The notes under the pieces were generated by a model. It was not told the DNA's origin and did no database searches. It worked only from the letters and a program-made list of their open reading frames with translations. From FEN-1219 sp963713355 (lineage in GTDB: Bacteria; Pseudomonadota; Gammaproteobacteria; Steroidobacterales; Rariloculaceae): 64,000 nucleotides of DNA. The translations under genes were made by a program, and so were the position numbers. The DNA is taken from NCBI GenBank assembly GCA_963713355.1, contig CAVQLK010000011.1, positions 620,001-684,000 of the forward strand, written 5' to 3'. Below, in pieces: positions 28,407-38,127 of the stretch (the first letter of the stretch is position 1; each line of letters starts with the position of its first letter).

Positions 28407-28509
28407 TGATCGAAAGGTCGCATGTAATCGCAAGCCGCCATCGTAGCGCGCTCCGTTGCCTCTGTAGGCCCCGTCGGCTGGGATGCCGTCGTCCTGGACA
28501 GCAGTGTGC

Positions 28510-29976
28510 TTAGAAAGCGCGCGTCGGCCCGGCGTGGACGACGCGGCCCTCGGCGAGCACGAGCTCGTGCGTGAAGTGCGAGCGGTGCGTCGCGAGGTGC
28601 GAAGCGCAGACGAGCTGCGTGCCGTCGGCGGCAACTCGCTCGAGCACTGTGTTCAATAGCTCCGCCATCGGCGAGTCGAGCCCTTCCCATGGCTCGTCGA
28701 GCAGCAAGACGCGCGGACGGTTCGCGAGCAGCCGGCCGAGAAGCGCTCGCCGCGCCTGGCCGTACGACAGCGTCGAGAGCAGCCGTTCGGCGAGGGAGCT
28801 GAGCTCGAGCTCCTCGAGCAGCTCCTCGATTCGCCGTGTCTCTTCGGGCGTCGGCCGCCTCGTCGCGCCTACGCTCGACGTGAAGCCCGAGCCGATGCAG
28901 GCGCGCACCGTCGACGGATAGCGATAAGCCGCTTGCAGCTCGGCCGACACCCACGCGACTTGCTTGCGCAGCTCCCAAACGTCGCGCGGGTTCGCGAGCG
29001 CGGGCCACGCGACGGCGCCGCCGAGCGCAGGCCGCAGCTGGCCGTGCAAGACTCGCAAGAAACTGCTCTTGCCGGAGCCGTTCGGCCCGATCACGAGCCA
29101 ATGCTCGCTCGGCATGAGCCGCCATGTGAGGTCGTGCAGCACGCGCCGGCCCGCGAGCCAGACGTCGGCGGCCGTGAGCTCGATGAGCGGGAGATCGGGC
29201 GCTCGTGCAGCGGCCGGCTCGCTGCCGCTGACGCGCGCGCTCGCGGCGCCGCCGTCTGTCGTTGCGGGCTGCCCGCGCGTGTTGTGCTTGACGCCTTCGA
29301 CGCGGCCGCCGTTGATGAGGAGGTAGCGGCCGACGACCGCGGGCAGATCGCCGGGCACGTGCGCTGCGCAGACGAGCGTGCATTCTCTCGCGACGAGCTC
29401 GAGCATCGCATCGAGCTCGACTCGCGCACGGGCATCGAGCCCGCTCGCGGGCTCGTCGAGCAGCAGCACCGTGGGCTTGAACGCGACGCCGCGCGCGATC
29501 AGCACGCGCCGCTGCTCGCCGCGCGACAGCTCGAGGAAACGCCGTTCCGCCAAATCGGCGACGCCGAGCCTGCGCAGCACGCCGACGGCGCGCTCGCGCT
29601 GGCCTGCCGCAGGTCTTCGGCGCGGCACGTCCGTGCGGTAGATTCCCGACAGCACGACGTCGAGCGCCGTGAAATTCCAGGCCATGCGCGCGTACCGGTC
29701 CTGCAGCTCGTGTCCGATGAGCACGATTTCGCTTCTTGCACGCACGGCATCCGTTTCTTCGCCGGCGCCAAAGTCGTAACGTCGCGTGCCGCGCTCAGGT
29801 GCGGGCCAGATCGTGCCGGCGATGAGGCCGAGCAACGTGCTCTTGCCGCTGCCGTTCGCGCCGACGACGCCCCAATGCTCGCCGCGCGCGAGCTGCCACG
29901 AGATGTCGCGCAGCACGGGCGTGCCGGCGAGCTCGACGTCGACGTGTGCGAGAGTGACGAGCGGCGCAACAGTCAT
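28510..29976 (-). CDS. Double ATP-binding protein, ModF-like
   Basis: A 488-residue soluble protein with two ABC ATPase domains in one chain. First half: GANGSGKST Walker A, LSRGEQRRVLIARG signature and LLLDEPASG Walker B. Second half: GPNGSGKSS, LSYGQARRALLGR and LLLDEPWEG. No membrane segments occur and no permease gene is near. ModF-type proteins accompany molybdate uptake, but here there is no modABC, so the name is only a similarity. The ATG at 29976 has GAGGA eight bases ahead; a GTG at 29997 is possible. Confidence 0.87.
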   Translation of the reverse strand: MTVAPLVTLAHVDVELAGTPVLRDISWQLARGEHWGVVGANGSGKSTLLGLIAGTIWPAPERGTRRYDFGAGEETDAVRARSEIVLIGHELQDRYARMAWNFTALDVVLSGIYRTDVPRRRPAAGQRERAVGVLRRLGVADLAERRFLELSRGEQRRVLIARGVAFKPTVLLLDEPASGLDARARVELDAMLELVARECTLVCAAHVPGDLPAVVGRYLLINGGRVEGVKHNTRGQPATTDGGAASARVSGSEPAAARAPDLPLIELTAADVWLAGRRVLHDLTWRLMPSEHWLVIGPNGSGKSSFLRVLHGQLRPALGGAVAWPALANPRDVWELRKQVAWVSAELQAAYRYPSTVRACIGSGFTSSVGATRRPTPEETRRIEELLEELELSSLAERLLSTLSYGQARRALLGRLLANRPRVLLLDEPWEGLDSPMAELLNTVLERVAADGTQLVCASHLATHRSHFTHELVLAEGRVVHAGPTRAF

Positions 29977-30082
29977 CGGCTGGGTCCTCTGTGGCACGCG
30001 TCACAGTCCGGCAATCGCGCCGCGGCGCTGGCTGAAAGCGCACTGTACGATTGGGACCTCGTGCCGGAAAGGACTCCGCTCG

Positions 30083-31349
30083 ATGCGACGACCGCTGCCA
30101 TGGGTTGCCGGGTTGGCTTGTGTCTCCGCAGCCTCGGCCGGTGGAGTCTATGAGCCCGTCCCGATCGACAACGACGAATGGCGACTGATCGAGGAGTCGC
30201 AGGATCTCGAGGGCTACTTCAACTCGCAGTCGCTGCTCTACACGGAGCCCAAGGCTCTCGAGCTCGTACGCCGTGTGGGCCACGAGATTCGACCTCAGCC
30301 CGCTGACGACTATGTGGAGTACGAGTTCTTCGTGCTCCGTGACCCGTCGCCGAACGCCTTTGCGCTGCCGAATGGTCATGTCTACGTCCATACCGGCATG
30401 CTCGCGCGCCTCGGCGACGAGGATCAGCTGGCAGCGCTGCTCGCGCACGAGATCACTCACGTCGCCGGCCACCACAGCATCATCAATCACCGTGCGACGC
30501 GCAAGAAGGCGATTGCAGGCATGGTGCTCGGTGGTCTCGGCGGCTGGGGTGCCGTGATCTCGATCGCTTTACAGACATCCGTCTACGGCTATAGCCGCGA
30601 CCTCGAGCAGGAAGCCGACGACCGCGCAATCGAAGTGTTGCTCGCGAGCCGCTACGACCCTCACGCGCTGCCCGAGATGCTCGACCTCTTGGGGCGCGAC
30701 TACGAGGGCCTCCGCCCGCGAACCCCGGCGGTTTGGACCACGCATCCCGAGGTTCGCGCGCGCGCCGAAACGAGCCGCGGGCTCGTCGCCGGAACGGTGC
30801 GGCGCGACCGCCACCACGACGCGTTCGAAGCTGCCGTCATGGACATGCGCGCCATGACGATCGAGGACTATGTTCAGGACGATTTTCCGCATACCGCCGT
30901 CGCGCTCGCCGAGTCGCTCGTCGAGCGGTATCCGAACGACGTCGAGTTGCTGCAGCTACTCGGCGACGCGTGGCAAGGCATGGGCGCACAGGGTCCGATG
31001 GACCCCGCGACGCTGACGAGCTTCTGACAAACGGCAAAACCTTCGCGATCGGGCTCGCAAGACGCGCGCGCAGCGTTTAGCGGAGCTGCTCGAAACCGAG
31101 GAAGGCCGGGCTGCCTACGCCGCGAACCTGAAACGTGCCGAAGAAACCTATCGGCGCGTGATTGCGATGGATCCTAACTTCGCTCGCGCATACCGCGGCC
31201 TCGCCGAGGTGTACGAGCAGCAGAAACGCCCTCGCGACGCGGCTGAGGCTTATCTAACCTACGTCAAGCAAGCGCCGGAAGCCCCCGATCGCCCGATCGT
31301 GGTGGGCCGGCTCCGACTCCTCACCACGCTATTGAAGGTAGAGCAGTGA
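30083..31349 (+). CDS. M48-family metalloprotease with TPR tail, one frameshift
   Basis: An exported BepA-like protease of about 421 residues. Signal peptide to about residue 21, zinc motif HEITH (122-126), downstream QEADD that supplies the third ligand, then a C-terminal TPR part. The frame breaks near 31020: the first frame stops at 31027 (ending LTSF), while the rest continues one base over as DKRQNLRDRARKTRAQRLAELLETEEG and ends at 31349 with TPR sequence. One extra base explains it. Such proteases degrade or help assemble outer-membrane proteins. The interruption may be an assembly error; if real, the protein loses its last TPR units but keeps the catalytic part. Confidence 0.85.
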
Positions 31350-31350
31350 T

Positions 31351-32115
31351 ATGGACATCAAGATGCGAGCAGTTGTAACGCTGGCGGCGGCTGTTGCGTG
31401 CAGCACGCAGGCGTCGGCTGAGCGCGGTTTCACGGACGAGTTCGTGAGCGGCGCGACGCGGCCGCAGTCGATCGCACTGCTGCCGGTGGAAGCCTCGATC
31501 ACGAGAGCACAGGTCGTCGAAACCGTGGGCCTCATCGACGAGAGCGTCGTCTTCGGCGGGAAGTTCAACGCCGACGTCGCCGAGCTTCTCACGGCGAAGG
31601 GCTACCAAGTGCAGGTCGTCGACGCGGACCGGATCAATGCGGACCGCATGCTGCAAGAGTACGTCGTCGACGCGAAGCGCGCGTACGACGAGATGATCGC
31701 TCGGTACCGTCCGAAAAAACTCACGGACCGGATCTACAATGCCGGCGACTCCGCGCGGCTTCTGGCCGCTCACCTCGGCGTCGACGCGATCGCGTTTTCG
31801 AGGTTCAGCATCACGATCACGCCCGCCGGTAAGGCGATTGTGGCTGGGCTGTTCGGCGGTACGACGTCGGGTGCGAGCTCGATGATCGGCATCGTCGACG
31901 GCGATACGGCCGACCTCGAGGTCGTGCAGAGCGGAGTTGCAATCGTCATGCCGGGCGAGAAAACACCCGACGAAATCTCGGCGTACGTAGCCAACCTCGC
32001 GGCGGGCAGCACGCGGCGCCTTCCAGGTGCCGACCCATCGCAGCGCCCCGAGATCGAGGTTGCCGAGAGCGATGAGGACGTCCTCGACGAGGTCGAATCG
32101 CTGATCAGGGAGTAG
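31351..32115 (+). CDS. Exported protein of unknown function
   Basis: A 254-residue product beginning just after the protease stop, with a signal peptide (to about residue 23, TQASA-E). The body resembles small envelope proteins that follow a GNA1162/LpoB-like pattern: SIALLPVEASITRAQVV, GYQVQVVDADRI, LLAAHLGVDAIAFSRFS, with an acidic C-terminal tail. No catalytic motif is visible. A second ATG at 31363 would shorten the signal peptide slightly. It is probably co-transcribed with the protease. Confidence 0.7.
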   Translation: MDIKMRAVVTLAAAVACSTQASAERGFTDEFVSGATRPQSIALLPVEASITRAQVVETVGLIDESVVFGGKFNADVAELLTAKGYQVQVVDADRINADRMLQEYVVDAKRAYDEMIARYRPKKLTDRIYNAGDSARLLAAHLGVDAIAFSRFSITITPAGKAIVAGLFGGTTSGASSMIGIVDGDTADLEVVQSGVAIVMPGEKTPDEISAYVANLAAGSTRRLPGADPSQRPEIEVAESDEDVLDEVESLIRE

Positions 32116-32183
32116 ACGGCGCGATCGCGCGCCACGCTCGCCTCGGCGCGCGGCGTCGCGCACTCCCGTGCTGTGTTCCTGAG

Positions 32184-32212
32184 ATAGACTAGGGGCGCGA
32201 GCGCCCGTCTAT
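32184..32212 (+). promoter_or_regulatory. Dyad overlapping the start of the dehydratase gene
   Basis: ATAGAC-TAG-GGGCGC-GA-GCGCCC-GTCTAT is a near-perfect inverted repeat whose right arm ends inside the start codon at 32211 and whose left arm holds AGGGG, the likely ribosome site. As RNA it could hide the start; as DNA it could be an operator over a TAGACT -10-like element (32185-32190). No regulator is known. Confidence 0.4.
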
Positions 32213-33224
32213 GACCAACGTCCTGCCTACTGTAGCCGACGTCGTCGATGCCGAGGCGCGCTTGCGCGGCTGGCTCATCGAGACTCCCGTGCTCGAATCG
32301 GAAGCCATCAACGACCGTGTCGGAGCGCGCGTGCTGTTCAAGGCCGAGTGCCTTCAGCACACGGGCAGCTTCAAGATCCGCGGGGCGCTGAATCGCTTGC
32401 TGCAGCTCCATGCCGACGAGCGTGCAGCCGGCGTCGTCGCATTCTCGTCGGGCAATCATGCGCAGGCCGTTGCGCTCGCTGCTCGCTGGCTGCGCGTTCC
32501 CGCGACGATCGTGATGCCGGCCGACGCGCCGGCGGTCAAGCTCGAGCGCACGCGCGAGCTCGGCGCCGAAGTCGTGCTTTACGACCGCGAGCGCGAGGAC
32601 CGCGAAGCCATCGCGACGCAGATTGCGGAGCGGCGCGGCGCGGCGCTCGTGCCGCCGTTCGACCACCCTCACGTCATTGCGGGCCAAGGCACGCTCGCGC
32701 TCGAGCTCGCTCGCGCGGCGCGCACGCGGCGCCTTGCGATCGATGCGTTCTATGCGCCGTGCAGCGGCGGCGGGCTCGTCGGCGGCTGCGCTCTCGCGCT
32801 CGAGGCCGAATGGCCGAGCTGCGCCGTGTACGCCGTCGAGCCGCGCGGCTTCGAGGATCTCGCCGCTTCGCTTGCAGCCGGCGAACGGCGCACCGTCGCG
32901 CCGGGCGGAACGACGTTGTGCGACGGGTTGCGCGCGCCGACACCGGGCGCGATCACGTTCGCGATCGCTCGGCGCGCGCTCGCCGGCGCGCTAGCCGTCG
33001 ACGATGCGCAGATTCGCGAAGCCATGGGCATCGCGGCTCGGGAGCTCAAGGTCGTCGTCGAGCCGTCGGGCGCCGCGGCGCTCGCGGCGGTGCTGGCGGA
33101 AGCGCGGCCGCGAGGCCCGTGCGTCGCAGTCGTGCTGTCGGGCGGCAACGTCGAATCCGATTTGCTCGCCGACGTGCTGCGCCCGCTCGCACCGGATGCG
33201 CCGAACCGCGGCCGCGCGAAATAG
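32211..33224 (+). CDS. PLP-dependent threonine/serine dehydratase-like enzyme
   Basis: A 337-residue fold-type II enzyme. It has the PLP-lysine motif TGSFKIRGA (Lys55), the phosphate loop CSGGGLVGG and SGNHAQAVALAA. There is no C-terminal ACT domain, so it is the short, biodegradative or serine-racemase-like type and not allosteric IlvA. It would convert threonine or serine to the 2-oxoacid and ammonia, or racemise serine. The next gene encodes a 2-oxoacid ferredoxin oxidoreductase 47 bases on, which could use such oxoacids (inference). Confidence 0.87.
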   Translation: MTNVLPTVADVVDAEARLRGWLIETPVLESEAINDRVGARVLFKAECLQHTGSFKIRGALNRLLQLHADERAAGVVAFSSGNHAQAVALAARWLRVPATIVMPADAPAVKLERTRELGAEVVLYDREREDREAIATQIAERRGAALVPPFDHPHVIAGQGTLALELARAARTRRLAIDAFYAPCSGGGLVGGCALALEAEWPSCAVYAVEPRGFEDLAASLAAGERRTVAPGGTTLCDGLRAPTPGAITFAIARRALAGALAVDDAQIREAMGIAARELKVVVEPSGAAALAAVLAEARPRGPCVAVVLSGGNVESDLLADVLRPLAPDAPNRGRAK

Positions 33225-33271
33225 CACATAATGCCGAGCGGCTTCAGGCGAACGGGGAGAGCAGGACAGGC

Positions 33272-36200
33272 ATGCAGCTTCGGCAGATCGCACGTTTGGA
33301 CGAGTGGTACCGGTTTGACGAAACCGGCCCACTGTTCATCACCGGTCTGCAAGCCCTCGTGCGTCTCACGCTCGCGCAGAGCTATCGCGACCGGCTCGCC
33401 GGCCTGAACACGGCGGGCTTCGTTTCCGGTTACCGCGGCTCGCCGCTCGGCGGCTTCGATCGCGAGCTGTGGCGCGCCGAGCCCTATCTCGACGCCGCGC
33501 AAATCCGCTTTCAGCCGGGCTTGAACGAGGACCTCGCGGCCACCTCGATCTGGGGCACGCAGCAGGCCAATCTATTCTCCGGCGCACGCTACGACGGCGT
33601 CTTCGGCATGTGGTACGGCAAGGGGCCCGGCGTCGATCGCTCCGGCGACCCGTTCAAGCACGGCAACGCGGCCGGAACGTCGCGGCATGGCGGCGTGATC
33701 GCCGTCGCCGGCGACGACCATACCTGCAAGTCGTCGTCCCTACCGCACCAGAGCGAGTACGCGTTCATCGATGCCTCGATGCCGGTTTTGAATCCGGCCG
33801 ACGTCGCGGAGATCGTGGAGCTCGGTCTCTACGGGTACGCGCTATCGCGCTTCAGCGGCTGCTGGGTCGGGCTCAAGGTTACGCAAGAGACGGCCGACGC
33901 GACGCAGAGCTTCGCGCTGGTGCCTCAGAACGTGAACATCGTGACGCCGGATTTCGCAATGCCGTCCGGCGGCTTGAACATCCGTTGGCCGGACCCGCCG
34001 AACGATCAGGAGCTTCGCCTGCAGCGCTACAAGCTGCCGGCCGCGCTCGCGTTCGCGCGTGCGAACGCGCTCGACCGCACGCTCATCGACAGCCGGTATC
34101 CGCGGCTCGGGCTCGTCACGACGGGCAAAGCCCACCTCGACGCGCTGCAAGCGCTCGAGGATCTTGGGCTCGATGCCGAGCGCGCCGCCGAAGTCGGCAT
34201 CAAGCTGTTCAAGGTCGGCATGAGCTGGCCGCTCGAGCCCGAGGCGATCCGGCAGTTCGCCGAGGGGCTCGAGGAAATCGTCGTCATCGAGGAGAAACGC
34301 GGCGTCGTCGAGAGCCAGCTCAAGGAGCAGCTCTACAACTGGCAAGCGAAGCGCCGGCCGCTGATCGTCGGCAAGCAGGACGAGCGCGGTGAATGGCTGC
34401 TGCCGAGCAACGGCGAGCTGACGCCGGCGCTCATCGCGCGCGTGCTGGCGAAGCGTATGCGCCGGTTCCATTCGAGCACCGACATCGAGGAACGAGTGCG
34501 CTTCCTCGAGCAGCAGGATAGGCGGCTCGCCGCCGTCGCCGACGAGGTGAACCGCCAGCCGCACTTCTGCTCGGGCTGCCCGCACAACACTTCGACACGC
34601 GTGCCCGAAGGCAGTCGCGCCGTCGGGGGCATCGGCTGCCATTACATGGCCGCTTGGATGGACCGCGACACCGTCACGTTCACTCAGATGGGCGGCGAGG
34701 GCGCGACTTGGATTGGTCAAGCGCCGTTCACCGACACACAGCACGTGTTCCAAAATTTAGGCGACGGCACGTACGCCCACTCGGGCACGCTGGCGATCCG
34801 GGCCGCTGTCGCAGCCGGCGTGAACATGACCTACAAGATCCTGTTCAACGATGCCGTGGCGATGACGGGCGGGCAGCCCGTCGAAGGGAACTTGACCGTC
34901 GCCGGCGTCGCCCAGCAGCTCGTCGGCGAAGGCGTGCGGCCGATCATCGTCGTGACGGACGAGCCGCAAAAGTATGCCGGCGCGAACGGCCTGCCGCCGT
35001 CCGTCACCGTGCATCACCGCCGCGAGCTCGAACGCTTGCAGAGGGAATTGCGCGACGTGAAGGGTGTGTCCGCGCTCATTTACGATCAGACGTGCGCCGC
35101 CGAGCTGCATCGCAAGCGCAAGCGCGGTACCGTGCCGACTCCGGATCGGCGCGTCGTCGTCAACGAGCTCGTCTGCGAGGGCTGCGGCGACTGCAACGTT
35201 CAATCGAACTGCTTGTCCGTGATGGCGCTCGAGACCGAGTTCGGCCGCAAGCGGCGCATCAACCAGTCGTCGTGCAATCAGGACTTCAGCTGCTTGAACG
35301 GTTTTTGCCCGAGCTTCGTGACGCTGCGCGGCGCGAAACGCGTCACGCCGCGGCCGCTCGCGGCGGCCGCCCTGCCGAGCTTGCCGGAGCCGCGGCAAGC
35401 GGCGCTCGACGGCGTTCACAATGTGCTGATCGCCGGTGTCGGCGGCACGGGCGTCGTCACGGCGAGCGGGTTGCTCGGTCTTGCGGCTCACCTCGAAGGC
35501 AAAGCGGTTCACCAGCTCGATCAAACGGGGCTCGCGCAAAAGTACGGCGCCGTGTTGTCGCACGTGCGCATCGCGGCCGCGGAGAACGAGCTGCACGGCA
35601 TGCGGATACCGGCGGGGCAGGTCGACCTCTTGCTCGGCGCCGACTTGATCGTCGCCGCGGGAAAGGAGCCGCTTTCGATGCTGTCCGCGAACCGCTCGGC
35701 GGTTATCGTCAACACGCACGAGGAAATGCCCTCGGATTTCATCCGCGACCGCGACTTCGCGTTTCCAGGCAAAAGGCTCGTGGCCTCGCTGAAAGCCGCG
35801 GGTCGCGCGGGCGCCATCGCGACGCTCGACGCGACGCGGCTCGCGTCGGCACTGCTCGGCGACAGCATCGGCGCGAACGTCTTGATGCTCGGGTTTGCGT
35901 TTCAACGCGGGTTGCTGCCCGTGTCGGGCGTCGCGCTCTACCGCGCGCTCGAGCTGTACGGGCGCAATGTCGAAGAGAACAAGCTTGCGTTCGATTGGGG
36001 CAGGTTCGCCGCTGAAAGCCTCGTCGAGGTCGAGCGTCTCGCGACCGAGGGAGTGCAGCCGACGTCGGCGTCTTTGCCCGAAGCGATCGCTAGGCGCGAG
36101 GAATTCCTCGTCGGCTACCAGAATCGCGCTTATGCCGAGCGCTATCGCGCGCGAGTGGCGCGGCTCGCGGCCGTCGAGCAGCGCGTGCGGCCCGGCAGCG

Positions 36201-36742
36201 AAGAGCTGCAGGACGCCGTCGCGCGCAACTACTTTTCCGTGCTCGCGTACAAAGACGAGTACGAGGTCGCGCGGTTACACACGGAGAGCGGCTTCGTCGA
36301 GAGCGTCAAGCGCAACTTCGGCGCGGGCGTGCGCATGAGCTTCCATTTTTCGCCGCCGCTATTCGCCCGGCTCGACAGGGCCACGGGGCGGCCGAAGAAA
36401 TACGAGCTCGGTCCGTGGGTGCTGCCGGTGCTGCATCTGCTCGCGAAGCTGCGCTGGCTGCGCGGCACGAAACTCGACCCGTTCGGTATCAGCGCCGACC
36501 GGCGCCTCGAGCGCGCGTGGCTCGCGCGCTACGAGTCGCTGCTCGATCGGATTGCGGCCGAGGTCGACGACTCGCGCTTCGAGCTTGCAGTTGCGCTCGC
36601 GCGCTTGCCGGAGCAAGTCCGAGGCTACGGGCCCGTCAAGAACGCCGCCGCTGAGCGCGCCCGCGCGGCCGAGCAGGATCTCTTGAAGCAGTGGGCAACC
36701 CCGGCTCAGCGCGTGTCGGCGGTGCGCGCAAGCGCAGCCTAG
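33272..36742 (+). CDS. Indolepyruvate ferredoxin oxidoreductase family protein, fused alpha-gamma type
   Basis: A 1156-residue single-chain 2-oxoacid:ferredoxin oxidoreductase. N-terminal pyrimidine-binding part (FVSGYRGSPLGGFD), then the TPP-binding core with FCSGCPHNTST near residue 432 and GIGCHYMA, a Cys-rich iron-sulfur region near 635-675 (CEGCGDC, SCNQDFSCLNGFCP), and a C-terminal gamma domain with IAGVGGTGVVTASGLLG. Such fused enzymes oxidatively decarboxylate aryl or branched 2-oxoacids to acyl-CoA and reduce ferredoxin; they occur in aerobic proteobacteria too. The frame is intact over its whole length. Confidence 0.92.
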   Translation: MQLRQIARLDEWYRFDETGPLFITGLQALVRLTLAQSYRDRLAGLNTAGFVSGYRGSPLGGFDRELWRAEPYLDAAQIRFQPGLNEDLAATSIWGTQQANLFSGARYDGVFGMWYGKGPGVDRSGDPFKHGNAAGTSRHGGVIAVAGDDHTCKSSSLPHQSEYAFIDASMPVLNPADVAEIVELGLYGYALSRFSGCWVGLKVTQETADATQSFALVPQNVNIVTPDFAMPSGGLNIRWPDPPNDQELRLQRYKLPAALAFARANALDRTLIDSRYPRLGLVTTGKAHLDALQALEDLGLDAERAAEVGIKLFKVGMSWPLEPEAIRQFAEGLEEIVVIEEKRGVVESQLKEQLYNWQAKRRPLIVGKQDERGEWLLPSNGELTPALIARVLAKRMRRFHSSTDIEERVRFLEQQDRRLAAVADEVNRQPHFCSGCPHNTSTRVPEGSRAVGGIGCHYMAAWMDRDTVTFTQMGGEGATWIGQAPFTDTQHVFQNLGDGTYAHSGTLAIRAAVAAGVNMTYKILFNDAVAMTGGQPVEGNLTVAGVAQQLVGEGVRPIIVVTDEPQKYAGANGLPPSVTVHHRRELERLQRELRDVKGVSALIYDQTCAAELHRKRKRGTVPTPDRRVVVNELVCEGCGDCNVQSNCLSVMALETEFGRKRRINQSSCNQDFSCLNGFCPSFVTLRGAKRVTPRPLAAAALPSLPEPRQAALDGVHNVLIAGVGGTGVVTASGLLGLAAHLEGKAVHQLDQTGLAQKYGAVLSHVRIAAAENELHGMRIPAGQVDLLLGADLIVAAGKEPLSMLSANRSAVIVNTHEEMPSDFIRDRDFAFPGKRLVASLKAAGRAGAIATLDATRLASALLGDSIGANVLMLGFAFQRGLLPVSGVALYRALELYGRNVEENKLAFDWGRFAAESLVEVERLATEGVQPTSASLPEAIARREEFLVGYQNRAYAERYRARVARLAAVEQRVRPGSEELQDAVARNYFSVLAYKDEYEVARLHTESGFVESVKRNFGAGVRMSFHFSPPLFARLDRATGRPKKYELGPWVLPVLHLLAKLRWLRGTKLDPFGISADRRLERAWLARYESLLDRIAAEVDDSRFELAVALARLPEQVRGYGPVKNAAAERARAAEQDLLKQWATPAQRVSAVRASAA

Positions 36743-36754
36743 CGGGGACGGCGT

Positions 36755-37099
36755 TCAGCGTGTGCGCCGGCTGGCCTCGGCCGCCGTCGCGCAGCGAATG
36801 CAGCGGTCGGCGAACGGGTACGCTTCGAGCCGTGCCATCGGGATCGTCTCGCCGCAGTCGGCGCAGATTCCGTAGGTGCGGTTCTTGATCTGGTCGAGCG
36901 CCTTCGCGATCTTGCTGATCTCGCTGCGCGCCTCGTTGCCGAGCGCATCGACGACTTCCGCGTTCTCGAGCTCCTGGGCCTGCTCTTGGGAGTCCGCGCT
37001 ACGCCCTCCAGTGAGGTTTTCCTTCAGGCGCTCCAGCCGGCGTGCGAGCTCGGTCTGTTTCGCAATGAGCTGGTCCCTGATGCGCGCGTACTGGTCCAT
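36755..37099 (-). CDS. DksA/TraR-family zinc-finger protein
   Basis: A 114-residue protein: N-terminal coiled-coil hairpin (about 1-70, rich in Leu/Glu/Arg) and a C4 zinc finger CADC...CIRC near 79-103, with YGICADCGETIPMARLEAYPFADRCIRC as in DksA-like proteins. Such proteins enter the RNA polymerase secondary channel. It is shorter than DksA, and the acidic loop-tip pair typical of DksA is not clear, so it may modulate polymerase differently. It converges with the oxidoreductase gene, 12 bases apart. Confidence 0.88.
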   Translation of the reverse strand: MDQYARIRDQLIAKQTELARRLERLKENLTGGRSADSQEQAQELENAEVVDALGNEARSEISKIAKALDQIKNRTYGICADCGETIPMARLEAYPFADRCIRCATAAEASRRTR

Positions 37100-37234
37100 T
37101 CTCGGGTGCGTTCATCGACGCTGGTTGAGGTTGTCCACACACGCCTCTAGCATCGAGGCGCAGAGGGGGGCGAACGGTCTGGTTCGTCCCAAGCATAGCT
37201 CGTCTTAGCGCGCTTCGCGAAATAGGATGGCCCG

Positions 37235-37936
37235 ATGCAATTGCTCGCAGGTACCAGCGGGTTCTCTTATAAGGAGTGGGTCGGAGAGTTCTATCCCGAC
37301 AAGCTTCCGGCCAAAGCGATGCTCGCGCATTACGCGACACGGTTGCCGATCGTCGAGATCAACAATACGTTCTATCGAATGCCAAACGCGGCTGCGGCTC
37401 AGTCCTGGCGTGCTCAAGTACCTGATTCATTTCGGTTTGCCGTCAAGGTGCCGCGGCGGATTTCGCACATCAAGCGGTTGCGCGATTGCGCCTCCGAGAT
37501 GAGGATTCTCACGAGCGCGCTCGCCGAGCTGGCTCCCTGTCTCGGCTCGCTGCTCGTGCAGCTGCCGCCGCACGCGCGTTGCGACGAGGCGGCGCTCGCG
37601 GCTTTCTTGAAAGAGCTGCCCGACGACACGCGCGTCGCATTCGAGTTTCGGAACGAGACGTGGCTCGTGCCGGCGGTGTTCAAGTTGCTGGAGTCATGCA
37701 ACGCGGCACTCGTCCAGAGCGAGAGCGACGAGACGTTCGAGCCGCTGCCCTGGACGGCCGATTGGGCGTATCTGCGGCTCCGCCGGGTCGTCTACACGCC
37801 GGAAGACCTGCAGCGTTGGCGCGATCGGATCGCAGCCTCCGGTGTGACGGAGGCGCAGGTCTTCTTCAAGCACGAGGATGGCGCAACCGGCCCCAAGCTG
37901 GCGGCGCAGCTGCTTGCGTTGCCGGGCAGTGGTTAG
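37235..37936 (+). CDS. DUF72 domain-containing protein (YecE-like)
   Basis: A 233-residue TIM-barrel-like protein of unknown function. Family landmarks: LLAGTSGFSYKEWVGEFYP at the start, VEINNTFYRMP, and FEFRNETWL. Near the end the family block WAYLRLRR is present. The ATG follows ATAGGA with an eight-base gap. It stands alone between a divergent DksA-like gene and a signalling gene. Confidence 0.9.
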   Translation: MQLLAGTSGFSYKEWVGEFYPDKLPAKAMLAHYATRLPIVEINNTFYRMPNAAAAQSWRAQVPDSFRFAVKVPRRISHIKRLRDCASEMRILTSALAELAPCLGSLLVQLPPHARCDEAALAAFLKELPDDTRVAFEFRNETWLVPAVFKLLESCNAALVQSESDETFEPLPWTADWAYLRLRRVVYTPEDLQRWRDRIAASGVTEAQVFFKHEDGATGPKLAAQLLALPGSG

Positions 37937-38127
37937 CTCTTTTCGGCCCAAAAAGGGGCGACTTGCTCCTAGACGTTAATCACGTCGCATTCGGCGCCCA
38001 TTCGAGTGAGAAGGATCGCTCAAACGGGCGGGCGCCACGCCGTTATTCTGGCTAACCGCGCGTCGCAGAAGCGCTCCACAGACTTATCGCCGCTACGGCC
38101 GCGCGGGTTTCGGGTTGGGGGCAGGTC

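Noticed and set aside
28933..30153. Plus-strand open frame opposite the double ATPase
   Set aside because: No conserved motif; Walker and signature motifs on the minus strand explain the region.
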